A stretch of DNA of 5,165 nt from Clostridiales bacterium (GCA_019420045.1 JAHZHY010000337.1:4277-9441); one strand, 5' to 3'; positions 1 through 5,024 are shown, counted from the first letter of the stretch. Numbers and translations are program-made. The notes: a model not told the origin generated them from the sequence alone.

Positions 1-1160
1 CCCAGTTTGTCTCCGGCAAGGGTGCTGCCCTTATTGACGAAAAGGGCACTGAATACCTGGATTTCAATGAGATCTGCCTGGTGCTGGGCCAGGGCAACGA
101 GAATTTCGCCCGCAAGGTGTCCCAGGCCCTGATGGGCGTCACCTGCGGCAAGGGGAAAAACCCCGCCAAAGAGCGTCTCCATCAGAAACTGCTGGAAAGC
201 ACCCATGGGGATTTTGCCGCCATCCACTTTACTTCCTCCGGCTCGGAAACGGCAGAATGGGCGGTGAAACTGGCCCAAAAGCTCACCGGTCGCAGCGAAG
301 TGCTCTCCTTCTGGAACAGCATCCACGGCCGCACCCATCTCAGCGCTTCCATGTCCGGTCTGTCCAAGCGCAAGACCCATTACGGTCCTTTGTGTCCCGG
401 CACAGTGTTCGGCATCTATCCCGACTGCGCCCATTGCCCCCTCCACTGCTCCCCGGAAAACTGCGGCTTTGAATGCCTGTCTTTCCTGGACAAAAAGATC
501 GCCATGGAATCGGCCCAGGACATCGCCGCCGTCATTGTGGAGCCCTATCAGGGCGCCGGGATCATCTGTCCTCCGCCGGGCTATCTGAAAGCCCTGGAAG
601 AGTGGGCCCACGCCAGGGGAATGCTCTTCATCATGGACGAGGTGCAAAGCGGTATGGGCCGCACCGGCTCCCTCTATGTCTACCAGAAAGAGGGACTGAA
701 ACCCGATATGCTCCTTCTGGGCAAGGGATTGGGCAACGGCCTGCACATCGGCGCTTTGCTCACCCGGGAGCCTGTGGAGGACAAAAACCTGCTCTACGCC
801 CTTTCCGGCGGGGCCGGAGACGATGCCGTGGCCTGTGCCGCCGCCTGCGCTGTTTTTGAAGAACTGGAAGGCGGGCTGCTGGAGCACATCCAGGAGACCG
901 GAGCTTATTTTGAAACAGAGCTGCGCGACTTATCCGCCCGGTTCTCCCAGGTCTTTCAGGTGCGGTGCCAGGGTCTGGCCTGCGCAGTGGAATTTCAGAC
1001 GGAAGAAACCTGCTCCCAGGTGAAAAAGGCCCTTCAGGAAGCCCATGTTTTTGTGGCTCCCTATGAAAAAAATGCCCTGATGCTCAAGCCCCCCTACTCG
1101 GTGACCAAAGAACAGATCGGCAAGGTGGTGGCTGTCATGGCCGCCGCCCTTGACAAGTAG
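1..1160 (+). CDS. Class III PLP-dependent aminotransferase-family enzyme (5' partial)
   Basis: The frame is open from the first complete codon at base 3, so the start lies before the window; the GTG at 81 is internal. 385 residues are visible, suggesting about 40-60 are missing compared with usual class III enzymes of 420-450. Numbering from base 3: YLDF-type N-terminal strand near residue 18; SGSETAE cofactor-phosphate loop at 79-85; EPYQGAG at 180-186; MDEVQSG with PLP-pyridine Asp212; GKGLGNG with Schiff-base Lys241. A cysteine-rich segment (Cys142, 145, 149, 154, 158) resembles that of some archaeal GABA/ornithine aminotransferase-like proteins. Two departures: the usual GNP loop reads SGGAGDD (268-274), and the C-terminal carboxylate-binding Arg appears to be Met360, followed by a KPP motif (362-364) as in ethanolamine-phosphate phospho-lyases. 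The fold is certain, the substrate is not; a lyase acting on a phosphorylated amine or aminophosphonate is an inference. A GntR-family regulator follows in the same direction. Confidence 0.93.
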   Translation, partial: QFVSGKGAALIDEKGTEYLDFNEICLVLGQGNENFARKVSQALMGVTCGKGKNPAKERLHQKLLESTHGDFAAIHFTSSGSETAEWAVKLAQKLTGRSEVLSFWNSIHGRTHLSASMSGLSKRKTHYGPLCPGTVFGIYPDCAHCPLHCSPENCGFECLSFLDKKIAMESAQDIAAVIVEPYQGAGIICPPPGYLKALEEWAHARGMLFIMDEVQSGMGRTGSLYVYQKEGLKPDMLLLGKGLGNGLHIGALLTREPVEDKNLLYALSGGAGDDAVACAAACAVFEELEGGLLEHIQETGAYFETELRDLSARFSQVFQVRCQGLACAVEFQTEETCSQVKKALQEAHVFVAPYEKNALMLKPPYSVTKEQIGKVVAVMAAALDK

Positions 1161-1177
1161 TTTTTTCCATTTACTAT
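1150..1177 (+). promoter_or_regulatory. Candidate sigma-A promoter for the GntR gene
   Basis: A perfect TTGACA (1150-1155) overlaps the last codons of the aminotransferase gene and is followed after 16 bases by TACTAT (1172-1177), which matches TATAAT at four of six positions. Transcription would start near 1184, about 50 bases before the GntR start. There is no terminator between the two genes, so read-through from upstream is equally possible. The hexamer falls within Leu-Asp-Lys codons and may be coincidental. Confidence 0.4.
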
Positions 1178-1216
1178 TTAAGGTAGCAAACCATTGATCT
1201 CCCAGAATGGGAAAAG

Positions 1217-1225
1217 AAAGGGAAG
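1217..1225 (+). promoter_or_regulatory. Ribosome binding site deciding the GTG start of the GntR regulator
   Basis: The purine run AAAGGGAAG ends 7 bases before GTG 1233. It supports that start over the upstream in-frame TTG at 1194, which has no Shine-Dalgarno sequence at the right distance and would add a 13-residue tail not typical of GntR proteins. Confidence 0.7.
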
Positions 1226-1232
1226 TGATGCC

Positions 1233-1976
1233 GTGGACCGGAAGATCGAGAAGGATTCCCGGGTGCCCATGTACGAGCAGATCGCCGCCCGGCTGAAAAA
1301 CGAGATCCTGGAAAAGAAGTTCGGTTCCAGCGGCAATATCGGCACCCATACCCAGCTGGCCGAGGAATTCGGCGTCAGCCTGATCACTGTGCGGAAAGCG
1401 GTGCAGCTTCTGGTGGACGAAGGTCTGCTGGATGTGGTGCAGGGCAAAGGGACTTTTGTGAAAAACACCGTTTTGCAGGACGACCTCACCCGGCTCACCG
1501 GCGCCAGCAACATCATTTCGGAAAGCCATCTTTCCGCCAAGGTGGATGTGGCTGCTTTCGAGATCATCGACACCCCCTCCTCCTTTGGGCCTGAGCTGAA
1601 AGAGGGGTTGGGAAAACAGTGCCTCCACATCCAGCGGGTGCATCTGCTGGAAAAGGCCCGCACCGCCTATGCCGAAATCTATATCCCCGGCAAATACGGG
1701 GCCAATTTCACCAAGGCCGATGTGGAAAGCCGCACCATCTACCAGCTTTATGAAGAAAAGCTCCATATGCAGCTGGGACGGGGCAAGCAGACCATCCGGG
1801 CCGACCGGGCCTCCCCCCAGGCGGCCAAGGCTTTGCAGATCCCCGAAGGCTGGCCGGTGCTTTCCATCCGCCGCCGGGCCTACAACGCCCAGGGGGAACT
1901 GGTGGAATACATGATCATGACCTATGAGTACACTCAGTATTCCTTTGATGTGGAGCTGAATCTCAGCTCCCGGTAA
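1233..1976 (+). CDS. GntR-family (HutC/UTRA-type) transcriptional regulator
   Basis: A cytoplasmic DNA-binding regulator of 247 residues, the normal length for the HutC/PhnF/FarR subfamily. The N-terminal winged helix-turn-helix spans about residues 10-77: it opens with VPMYEQIAARLKNEIL, has the recognition region around TQLAEEFGVSLITVRKAVQLL, and closes with the wing signature VQGKGTFV. A UTRA ligand-binding domain follows (about 92-240), with the typical 'E.YIP', 'RA..A..LQIPEGWPVLSIRR' and C-terminal 'YEYTQYSFDVEL' strands. The GTG start is preferred because of its ribosome binding site and because the family begins shortly before this helix. It lies 72 bases after the PLP-enzyme gene in the same direction, so it may autoregulate and control that gene and others to the left, responding to a pathway metabolite. 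The ligand cannot be read from sequence. A strong terminator follows directly. Confidence 0.92.
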   Translation: MDRKIEKDSRVPMYEQIAARLKNEILEKKFGSSGNIGTHTQLAEEFGVSLITVRKAVQLLVDEGLLDVVQGKGTFVKNTVLQDDLTRLTGASNIISESHLSAKVDVAAFEIIDTPSSFGPELKEGLGKQCLHIQRVHLLEKARTAYAEIYIPGKYGANFTKADVESRTIYQLYEEKLHMQLGRGKQTIRADRASPQAAKALQIPEGWPVLSIRRRAYNAQGELVEYMIMTYEYTQYSFDVELNLSSR

Positions 1977-1980
1977 ATCC

Positions 1981-2015
1981 AAAAGAGGATTCCTTTTTGT
2001 GGAATCCTCTTTTTT
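1981..2015 (+). terminator. Rho-independent terminator after the GntR gene
   Basis: A perfect 13-bp inverted repeat (1981-1993 with 2001-2013, core GAGGATTCC) encloses a 7-base loop and runs into a T tract at 2010-2015. It begins 5 bases after the stop codon at 1976. The A tract on the left arm gives it some terminator character on the other strand too, but no minus-strand gene reaches it. Confidence 0.9.
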
Positions 2016-2027
2016 CCTGTTCTGCCC

Positions 2028-2056
2028 TTGCACATGGATAGGTAAGGCGATATAAT
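2028..2056 (+). promoter_or_regulatory. Sigma-A promoter for the secreted LRR protein
   Basis: A perfect TATAAT (2051-2056) sits 17 bases downstream of TTGCAC (2028-2033), a weak -35 keeping only the TTG. It lies just after the preceding terminator and about 45 bases before the ATG at 2102, so the LRR gene probably has its own transcript starting near 2063. The 8-bp palindrome GGAATTCC (2066-2073) falls just after the expected start point. Confidence 0.65.
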
Positions 2057-2101
2057 GAAAAAAGAGGAATTCCCTAAATTTTGCAGGAAAGAAGGATCTG
2101 T

Positions 2102-3442
2102 ATGAAAAAAGCAAGACATTGTTTCCGCTTTGCCTTGGTGCTGGGCGCCTTGCTGGCCCTCACCTGCCTGTCGGCCTTTGCCCTGAAAGAGGGAGACTTT
2201 GAGTACACCCTCAGCGGCAGCGAAGCCAAGATCACCGACTATGTGGGCCCCGGCGGCGATGTGGTGGTGCCCGACACCCTGGGCGGCGTCCCTGTCACCG
2301 TCATCGGCCAGAAATCCTTCCGCATGAACGATACCCTCCAAAGCGTCACCCTGCCCTCCACCATCCGGCTGATCGATGACGAAGCCTTTTACGATACCCC
2401 CAATCTCCGCAGCATCAATCTGCCCACTGGCCTGACGGAGGTCGGCTACGAAGGCTTCCGGGCATCCGGCCTGACCAATGTCACCATGCCGGACAGCGTC
2501 ACCACACTGAGCATCGGCTCTTTCCGGCAATGTAAAAACCTTCAGTCGATCCATCTGTCCGCCAATCTGACGGAAATCCCCATGGACTGCTTCCAGGACT
2601 GCACTTCCCTCCAGTCGGTGGAGATCCCCTCCAAGGTGAAGCTGCTGGACACCAACTCCTTCCGGAATACAGCCCTTCGTGAGATCACCATTCCCCCCAG
2701 TGTGACCACCATCGGCAACCTTGCCTTTGAAAACTGCAAAAATCTCCAGTCGGTCACTTTCTCCTACGGCCTGGAAAACATCTATCGCTACGCTTTTGAA
2801 TACTGCACTGCTTTAAAAAGCGTCTATCTGCCTACTTCTCTCACCACTCTGTCGGAGGCGGCCTTTGACCACACCGGCATCACTTCTCTGATCATCCCCT
2901 ATGGCGTCACCGATTGCTTCGGCGTCAACTCGGACAGCATCCAGGAGATCAGCGTTCCTTCCACTGCCGATTTCAGCGCCTCCACCACCTCCAAAAACTG
3001 CCTGGTCTATTGCGCTGCCGGTTCCAGAGCGGAAAAGGACTGCCAGACCTTCAATGTCAGCTATAAGATCGACCCCTCGGTGGATTCCCGCATCCAGGTG
3101 ATCTACCAGGGCAAGCGCATCTCCTTCGGCCAATACGGCCAGAATCCGGTGCTGGACAACAACCGCACCCTGGTTCCCCTCCGCTCCATCTTCGAGGCCA
3201 TGGGCGCCACAGTGGAATGGGACAACGCCACCCGCACTGTCATCGCTTCCCGCAATGGAGTGGACCTCCGTCTGACCATCGGCCAGAACATTCTGTATAA
3301 AAACGGCCAGGCCATCACCCTGGATGTGCCCGCCAAGATTATGAACGACCGGACCATGGTGCCGGTGCGCGCCATTGCCGAAGCCTTCAGCGCCGATGTG
3401 GATTGGGTCCAGGCGGCCCAGTTGGTCACCATTGTGGAATAA
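2102..3442 (+). CDS. Secreted BspA-type leucine-rich-repeat protein with C-terminal copper amine oxidase N-terminal-like domain
   Basis: A predicted exported protein of 446 residues. The ATG at 2102 is chosen over an upstream in-frame TTG (2081) because GAAGGA (2091-2096) sits 5 bases before it and it opens a classic signal peptide: MKKAR, a hydrophobic stretch to about residue 23, and an SAFA cleavage site after Ala27. Residues about 50-320 carry BspA-like LRRs (LRR_5 type) with F..C..L.S..LP..LT.I..-type units starting at F73, F96, F119, F141, F164, F187, F209, F232 and F255. Residues about 330-446 form a tandem 'copper amine oxidase N-terminal-like' module with NRTLVPLRSIFEAMGA and DRTMVPVRAIAEAF. 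Such modules occur in many clostridial surface proteins and do not imply amine oxidase activity. No LPXTG, SLH or membrane anchor is seen, so it may be released or held by its C-terminal module. Function is likely protein or glycan binding outside the cell; the ligand is unknown. Confidence 0.92.
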   Translation: MKKARHCFRFALVLGALLALTCLSAFALKEGDFEYTLSGSEAKITDYVGPGGDVVVPDTLGGVPVTVIGQKSFRMNDTLQSVTLPSTIRLIDDEAFYDTPNLRSINLPTGLTEVGYEGFRASGLTNVTMPDSVTTLSIGSFRQCKNLQSIHLSANLTEIPMDCFQDCTSLQSVEIPSKVKLLDTNSFRNTALREITIPPSVTTIGNLAFENCKNLQSVTFSYGLENIYRYAFEYCTALKSVYLPTSLTTLSEAAFDHTGITSLIIPYGVTDCFGVNSDSIQEISVPSTADFSASTTSKNCLVYCAAGSRAEKDCQTFNVSYKIDPSVDSRIQVIYQGKRISFGQYGQNPVLDNNRTLVPLRSIFEAMGATVEWDNATRTVIASRNGVDLRLTIGQNILYKNGQAITLDVPAKIMNDRTMVPVRAIAEAFSADVDWVQAAQLVTIVE

Positions 3443-3455
3443 ACCCCTCAAAAAC

Positions 3456-3488
3456 AAAAAGAGACGGCTTTTTGCCGTCTCTTTTTTT
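3456..3488. terminator. Bidirectional terminator between convergent genes
   Basis: A perfect 13-bp stem (3456-3468 with 3474-3486, core GAGACGGC/GCCGTCTC) has a 5-base T loop, a 7-base T tract on the right (3482-3488) and an A tract on the left. It works on paper for the plus-strand LRR gene (stop at 3442) and the minus-strand DJ-1/PfpI gene, whose stop codon at 3487-3489 overlaps its edge. The 44 bases between the two stops contain little else. Confidence 0.9.
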
Positions 3489-4074
3489 ATTCTTTTCTGG
3501 CAAAAGGGTCCCGATGAGGGTCTTCATTCCACAGGTATTCCATATCCTTTGCAATGGCCAGAGCCTGCTGCCGTCCATAGAGCCGAGCCACAAAACCCAA
3601 TGCCATATCCATCCCTGCGGAAATACCAGAAGAGGTAAAGAACTTTCCATCCTCCACCCAGCGGGCCGCAGGCTGCCAACACACATTCTCTCCTTGCTTT
3701 TTTACCCAGGCAAAGGATTTTTTGTTGGAGGTGGCCCTTCTGCCGTCCAGCAGGCCGCAGCGGGCCAGCAAAGCCGAACCGGTGCACACCGACAAACAGT
3801 ATTGCGCCTTTGCTCCCCTCCGGGCCAGGATTTCCAAGAAGCCTTGATCTTCGGCCAAGGGCCGGGTCCCCATACCTCCGGGAAGAAGCAGCACCTCCCC
3901 TTCCGCTTCGCTGAGGGGCACCGTCATCACCGGCACTCCCTGAGCGCTGCGGCAAATCCCTCCCTGGACGCTGGCATACACGATCTGACAGCCGGGAAGC
4001 CTTCCCAGCACTTCCGCCGGGCCAAAGGCATCCAAAGTTTCAAAATGAGGAAAAAGCAATAAAACGACCTTCAT
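3487..4074 (-). CDS. DJ-1/PfpI family protein
   Basis: A cytoplasmic protein of 195 residues, normal for single-domain DJ-1/PfpI proteins and closest by motif to the isonitrile-hydratase/PfpI_2-like branch. The start at 4074 is set by AGGAGGG (4081-4087) 6 bases upstream and by the family's opening strand MKVVLLLFPHFETLDAFGP. Visible motifs: D15 and E21 (family acidic positions), LLLPGGMG (62-69), the nucleophile elbow SVCTGSALLA with Cys97, GLLDGRRATS (107-116) and the helix TSSGISAGMDMALGF (147-161). The position usually holding His in ATTHW/ATSH is Asn117 (ATSNKK), so a Cys-His pair may be missing. It lies 52 bases after the P-loop kinase-like gene on the same strand with no terminator between, so the two are probably co-transcribed. 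The reaction (hydratase, deglycase-like, or stress chaperone) cannot be told from sequence. Confidence 0.93.
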   Translation of the reverse strand: MKVVLLLFPHFETLDAFGPAEVLGRLPGCQIVYASVQGGICRSAQGVPVMTVPLSEAEGEVLLLPGGMGTRPLAEDQGFLEILARRGAKAQYCLSVCTGSALLARCGLLDGRRATSNKKSFAWVKKQGENVCWQPAARWVEDGKFFTSSGISAGMDMALGFVARLYGRQQALAIAKDMEYLWNEDPHRDPFARKE

Positions 4075-4080
4075 CCCAAT

Positions 4081-4087
4081 CCCTCCT
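4081..4087 (-). promoter_or_regulatory. Ribosome binding site fixing the DJ-1/PfpI start
   Basis: Read on the minus strand this is AGGAGGG, 6 bases before the ATG at 4074. It rules out a longer protein starting at 4149, whose extra 25 residues do not belong to the fold. Confidence 0.85.
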
Positions 4088-4126
4088 AAGCCTACACTTT
4101 CTATTTTTCCAATTACCTTGCTGATC

Positions 4127-4615
4127 TCAGCACTCTCCGTTCTGATCAATCACCATTTCTCCCTCCCCCTGCGGTTCCTGAAAACCTGCCCAATACTGCT
4201 CCAATCGTTCATCGGTGACGGGAACACCGTTGGCATGAGGATGCTGAAAACGACAGCGCAGGCGGCGTCGCAGCAATTCTTTATCTGCTTTCAAATACAC
4301 CAGTTGATCGGTTCCCCCCGCCTCACGGATCAACCGGCGGTATGTAGAACGACTTTCCTTGCTCCAAAAACTAAAATCCAGGATCACATCCTTCCCTTTT
4401 GCAATCTGCTGCAGCATTTCTTCTCTCAGCTCTTTTTCCACCTGTTTTTCCAAATTTGTGTAAGTCTCATGCGGCATATCCAGTACTTCCCTACCATAAA
4501 GCGTCCACATTCTCTCATCGATAGACAAGCGAATATATCCCTCTTTTTCCCGTTCTTTCGCATATGTGGTCTTCCCTGAACCGCACAAACCACACATCAT
4601 AATTACCCGGCTCAC
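4127..4615 (-). CDS. Small P-loop ATP-binding protein, predicted kinase (AAA_33 / zeta-toxin-like fold)
   Basis: A 162-residue cytoplasmic nucleotide-binding protein. With the GTG at 4615 as start, a hydrophobic strand VIMM runs directly into Walker A GLCGSGKTT (residues 9-17). SIDERMW (33-39) matches the substrate-side S.DE motif of AAA_33 and zeta-type kinases, VILDFSFWSKESR (about 76-88) is a Walker-B-like strand, and LLRRRLRCR (about 113-121) looks like the arginine-rich lid. A phosphotransferase acting on a small molecule is the family expectation; the substrate is unknown. The GTG start is favoured by AGAAGGGA 8 bases upstream. An ATG at 4681 in the same frame would add 22 residues but has no ribosome binding site and leaves a leader of only about 15 bases. 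It is first in a unit with the DJ-1/PfpI gene. By eye its codons are more A/T-rich than those of the left half of the window. Confidence 0.85.
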   Translation of the reverse strand: MSRVIMMCGLCGSGKTTYAKEREKEGYIRLSIDERMWTLYGREVLDMPHETYTNLEKQVEKELREEMLQQIAKGKDVILDFSFWSKESRSTYRRLIREAGGTDQLVYLKADKELLRRRLRCRFQHPHANGVPVTDERLEQYWAGFQEPQGEGEMVIDQNGEC

Positions 4616-4622
4616 CTTTTCA

Positions 4623-4630
4623 TCCCTTCT
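4623..4630 (-). promoter_or_regulatory. Ribosome binding site favouring the GTG start of the P-loop gene
   Basis: On the minus strand this reads AGAAGGGA; its last G is 8 bases before GTG 4615. The alternative ATG at 4681 has only AAAAGATCCTGTCTG before it, with no convincing Shine-Dalgarno. Confidence 0.6.
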
Positions 4631-4702
4631 TTCCGCTCTTTTGGCATTTGAAACTATTTTCTGTTGTTCTCTGACCGGCATCAGACAGGATCTTTTAAAA
4701 TT

Positions 4703-4731
4703 ATTATAACACAATCCAACTCCTGACGGAA
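4703..4731 (-). promoter_or_regulatory. Extended -10 promoter for the P-loop kinase / DJ-1 unit
   Basis: On the minus strand TGTTATAAT gives a perfect TATAAT (4703-4708) preceded by a TGn extension. At a 17-base spacing the -35 is only TTCCGT (4726-4731), a poor match, which the extended -10 may offset. The expected transcription start is near 4696, leaving a leader of about 80 bases before GTG 4615. Confidence 0.6.
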
Positions 4732-4757
4732 AAAAGAGCTAAACCCCATCCGGCCTG

Positions 4758-4765
4758 CATAAAAT
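4758..4765 (+). promoter_or_regulatory. Possible sigma-E-type -10 element before the SpoIIID-like gene
   Basis: CATAAAAT matches seven of eight positions of the mother-cell sigma-E -10 pattern CATACAHT, and spoIIID is a sigma-E gene in Bacillus. The expected -35 about 14 bases upstream (near GAGCTAAA) is weak. As TAAAAT it also matches five of six of a sigma-A -10, but has no -35 partner. Confidence 0.3.
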
Positions 4766-4784
4766 GAGGTAAAGACGAAAAGAG

Positions 4785-4792
4785 AGGGAGGG
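4785..4792 (+). promoter_or_regulatory. Ribosome binding site of the SpoIIID-like gene
   Basis: AGGGAGGG lies 8 bases before GTG 4801. It is a near-ideal site, which argues that this short frame is a genuine gene start and not a chance reading frame. Confidence 0.75.
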
Positions 4793-4800
4793 CAAAGAGG

Positions 4801-4941
4801 GTGAAAGGTCTACCCGAGGAACGGTGTGCCGAGCTGGCCCGATACATCGTGGAACACAATGCCACCGTACGCCAGGCCGCTCAGCGGTTCGGCATTTCCA
4901 AATCTACCGTACATACAGAAGTAACAAAAAAGAAATGCTGA
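4801..4941 (+). CDS. spoIIID: C-terminally truncated SpoIIID-like sporulation regulator (probable gene remnant)
   Basis: A 46-residue frame from GTG 4801 to TGA 4941. Residues 6-43 (EERCAELARYIVEHNATVRQ, then AAQRFGISKSTVHTEVTKK) match the N-terminal half of SpoIIID, the small mother-cell transcription factor acting between sigma-E and sigma-K. Residues about 22-38, including RFGISKSTVH, form the helix-turn-helix. Family members are about 80-95 residues and normally continue with a VH(K/x)D(V/x)TERL segment and a basic C-terminal part that also contacts DNA. Here the protein ends in VTKKKC, and no other frame downstream restores that part, so this is loss of sequence, not a simple frameshift. 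The strong ribosome binding site and a terminator 15 bases after the stop make a tidy transcription unit. It may be a decayed copy, with a full spoIIID elsewhere, or a short protein still made. The family call is firm; functionality is doubtful. Confidence 0.8.
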   Translation: MKGLPEERCAELARYIVEHNATVRQAAQRFGISKSTVHTEVTKKKC

Positions 4942-4956
4942 TTTGGATGATAACAT

Positions 4957-4998
4957 AAAGCCACCTGGTCAATTTAAACATTGGCCAGGTGGCTTTTT
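4957..4998 (+). terminator. Strong rho-independent terminator between spoIIID remnant and CRISPR array
   Basis: A perfect 12-bp repeat (AAAGCCACCTGG 4957-4968 with 4985-4996) continues inward through a T:G wobble and CAAT/ATTG, giving about 17 paired bases around the 6-base loop TTAAAC (4974-4979). The T tract is 4994-4998. On the minus strand the hairpin is followed by only three Ts, so it acts mainly on rightward transcripts from the SpoIIID-like gene. Its right edge touches the degenerate terminal CRISPR repeat. Confidence 0.88.
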
Positions 4999-5024
4999 CA
5001 CTTCGCCCCTTATGTAAGGGATGA
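4997..5024 (-). repeat. Probable degenerate terminal CRISPR repeat
   Basis: Compared with the intact repeats, this stretch keeps TTCA-TTC (one change), lacks the next two bases, keeps GCCCCT exactly (5005-5010), and keeps AGGG at the far stem arm. On the minus strand the handle region reads GAAGTGAAA against GAATTGAAA in the intact repeat, 8 of 9. It can still fold (CCCTT/AAGGG). It lies one spacer length (35 bases) before the first intact repeat, where a decayed leader-distal repeat is expected. Confidence 0.6.

Noticed and set aside
1191..1211. Inverted repeat CCATT-N10-AATGG before the GntR start, as an operator
   Set aside because: Only five bases per arm with a 10-base gap; it does not resemble a known HutC/PhnF operator and could be chance.
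930..2114. A 394-codon open frame on the minus strand opposite the PLP enzyme and GntR genes
   Set aside because: It is antisense to two well-recognised genes, has a composition biased to H, G and L as expected from the reverse of G/C-rich codons, and shows no family motif. It would also run through the terminator hairpin at 1981-2015.
2102..2185. Lipoprotein signal at Cys22 of the LRR protein
   Set aside because: The residues before Cys (A-L-T) do not fit the lipobox [LVI][ASTVI][GAS]C, while SAFA after it is a good signal peptidase I site.
2813..3457. A 214-codon minus-strand frame opposite the LRR gene
   Set aside because: It shows no domain and is rich in G, A, H and D as a codon shadow; the plus-strand protein has a signal peptide and two clear domains.
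3403..4062. A 219-codon plus-strand frame across the shared terminator and the DJ-1/PfpI gene
   Set aside because: It reads through a terminator and is antisense to a clear DJ-1/PfpI gene; its translation shows no motif.
4127..4615. Zeta-type toxin of a toxin-antitoxin pair
   Set aside because: The fold resembles zeta toxins, but no small antitoxin gene lies next to it, and AAA_33-type kinases of unknown role are common outside such systems.
4616..4714. Longer N-terminus for the P-loop protein, starting at TTG 4714 or ATG 4681
   Set aside because: The TTG frame would contain the promoter's TATAAT as codons. The ATG has no ribosome binding site and a leader of only about 15 bases. The GTG at 4615 has a good site and starts just before the first strand. 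The ATG remains possible.
4616..4800. Riboswitch or small RNA in the intergenic stretch before the SpoIIID-like gene
   Set aside because: Apart from two promoter-like elements and two ribosome binding sites I see no strong hairpin or conserved motif here.
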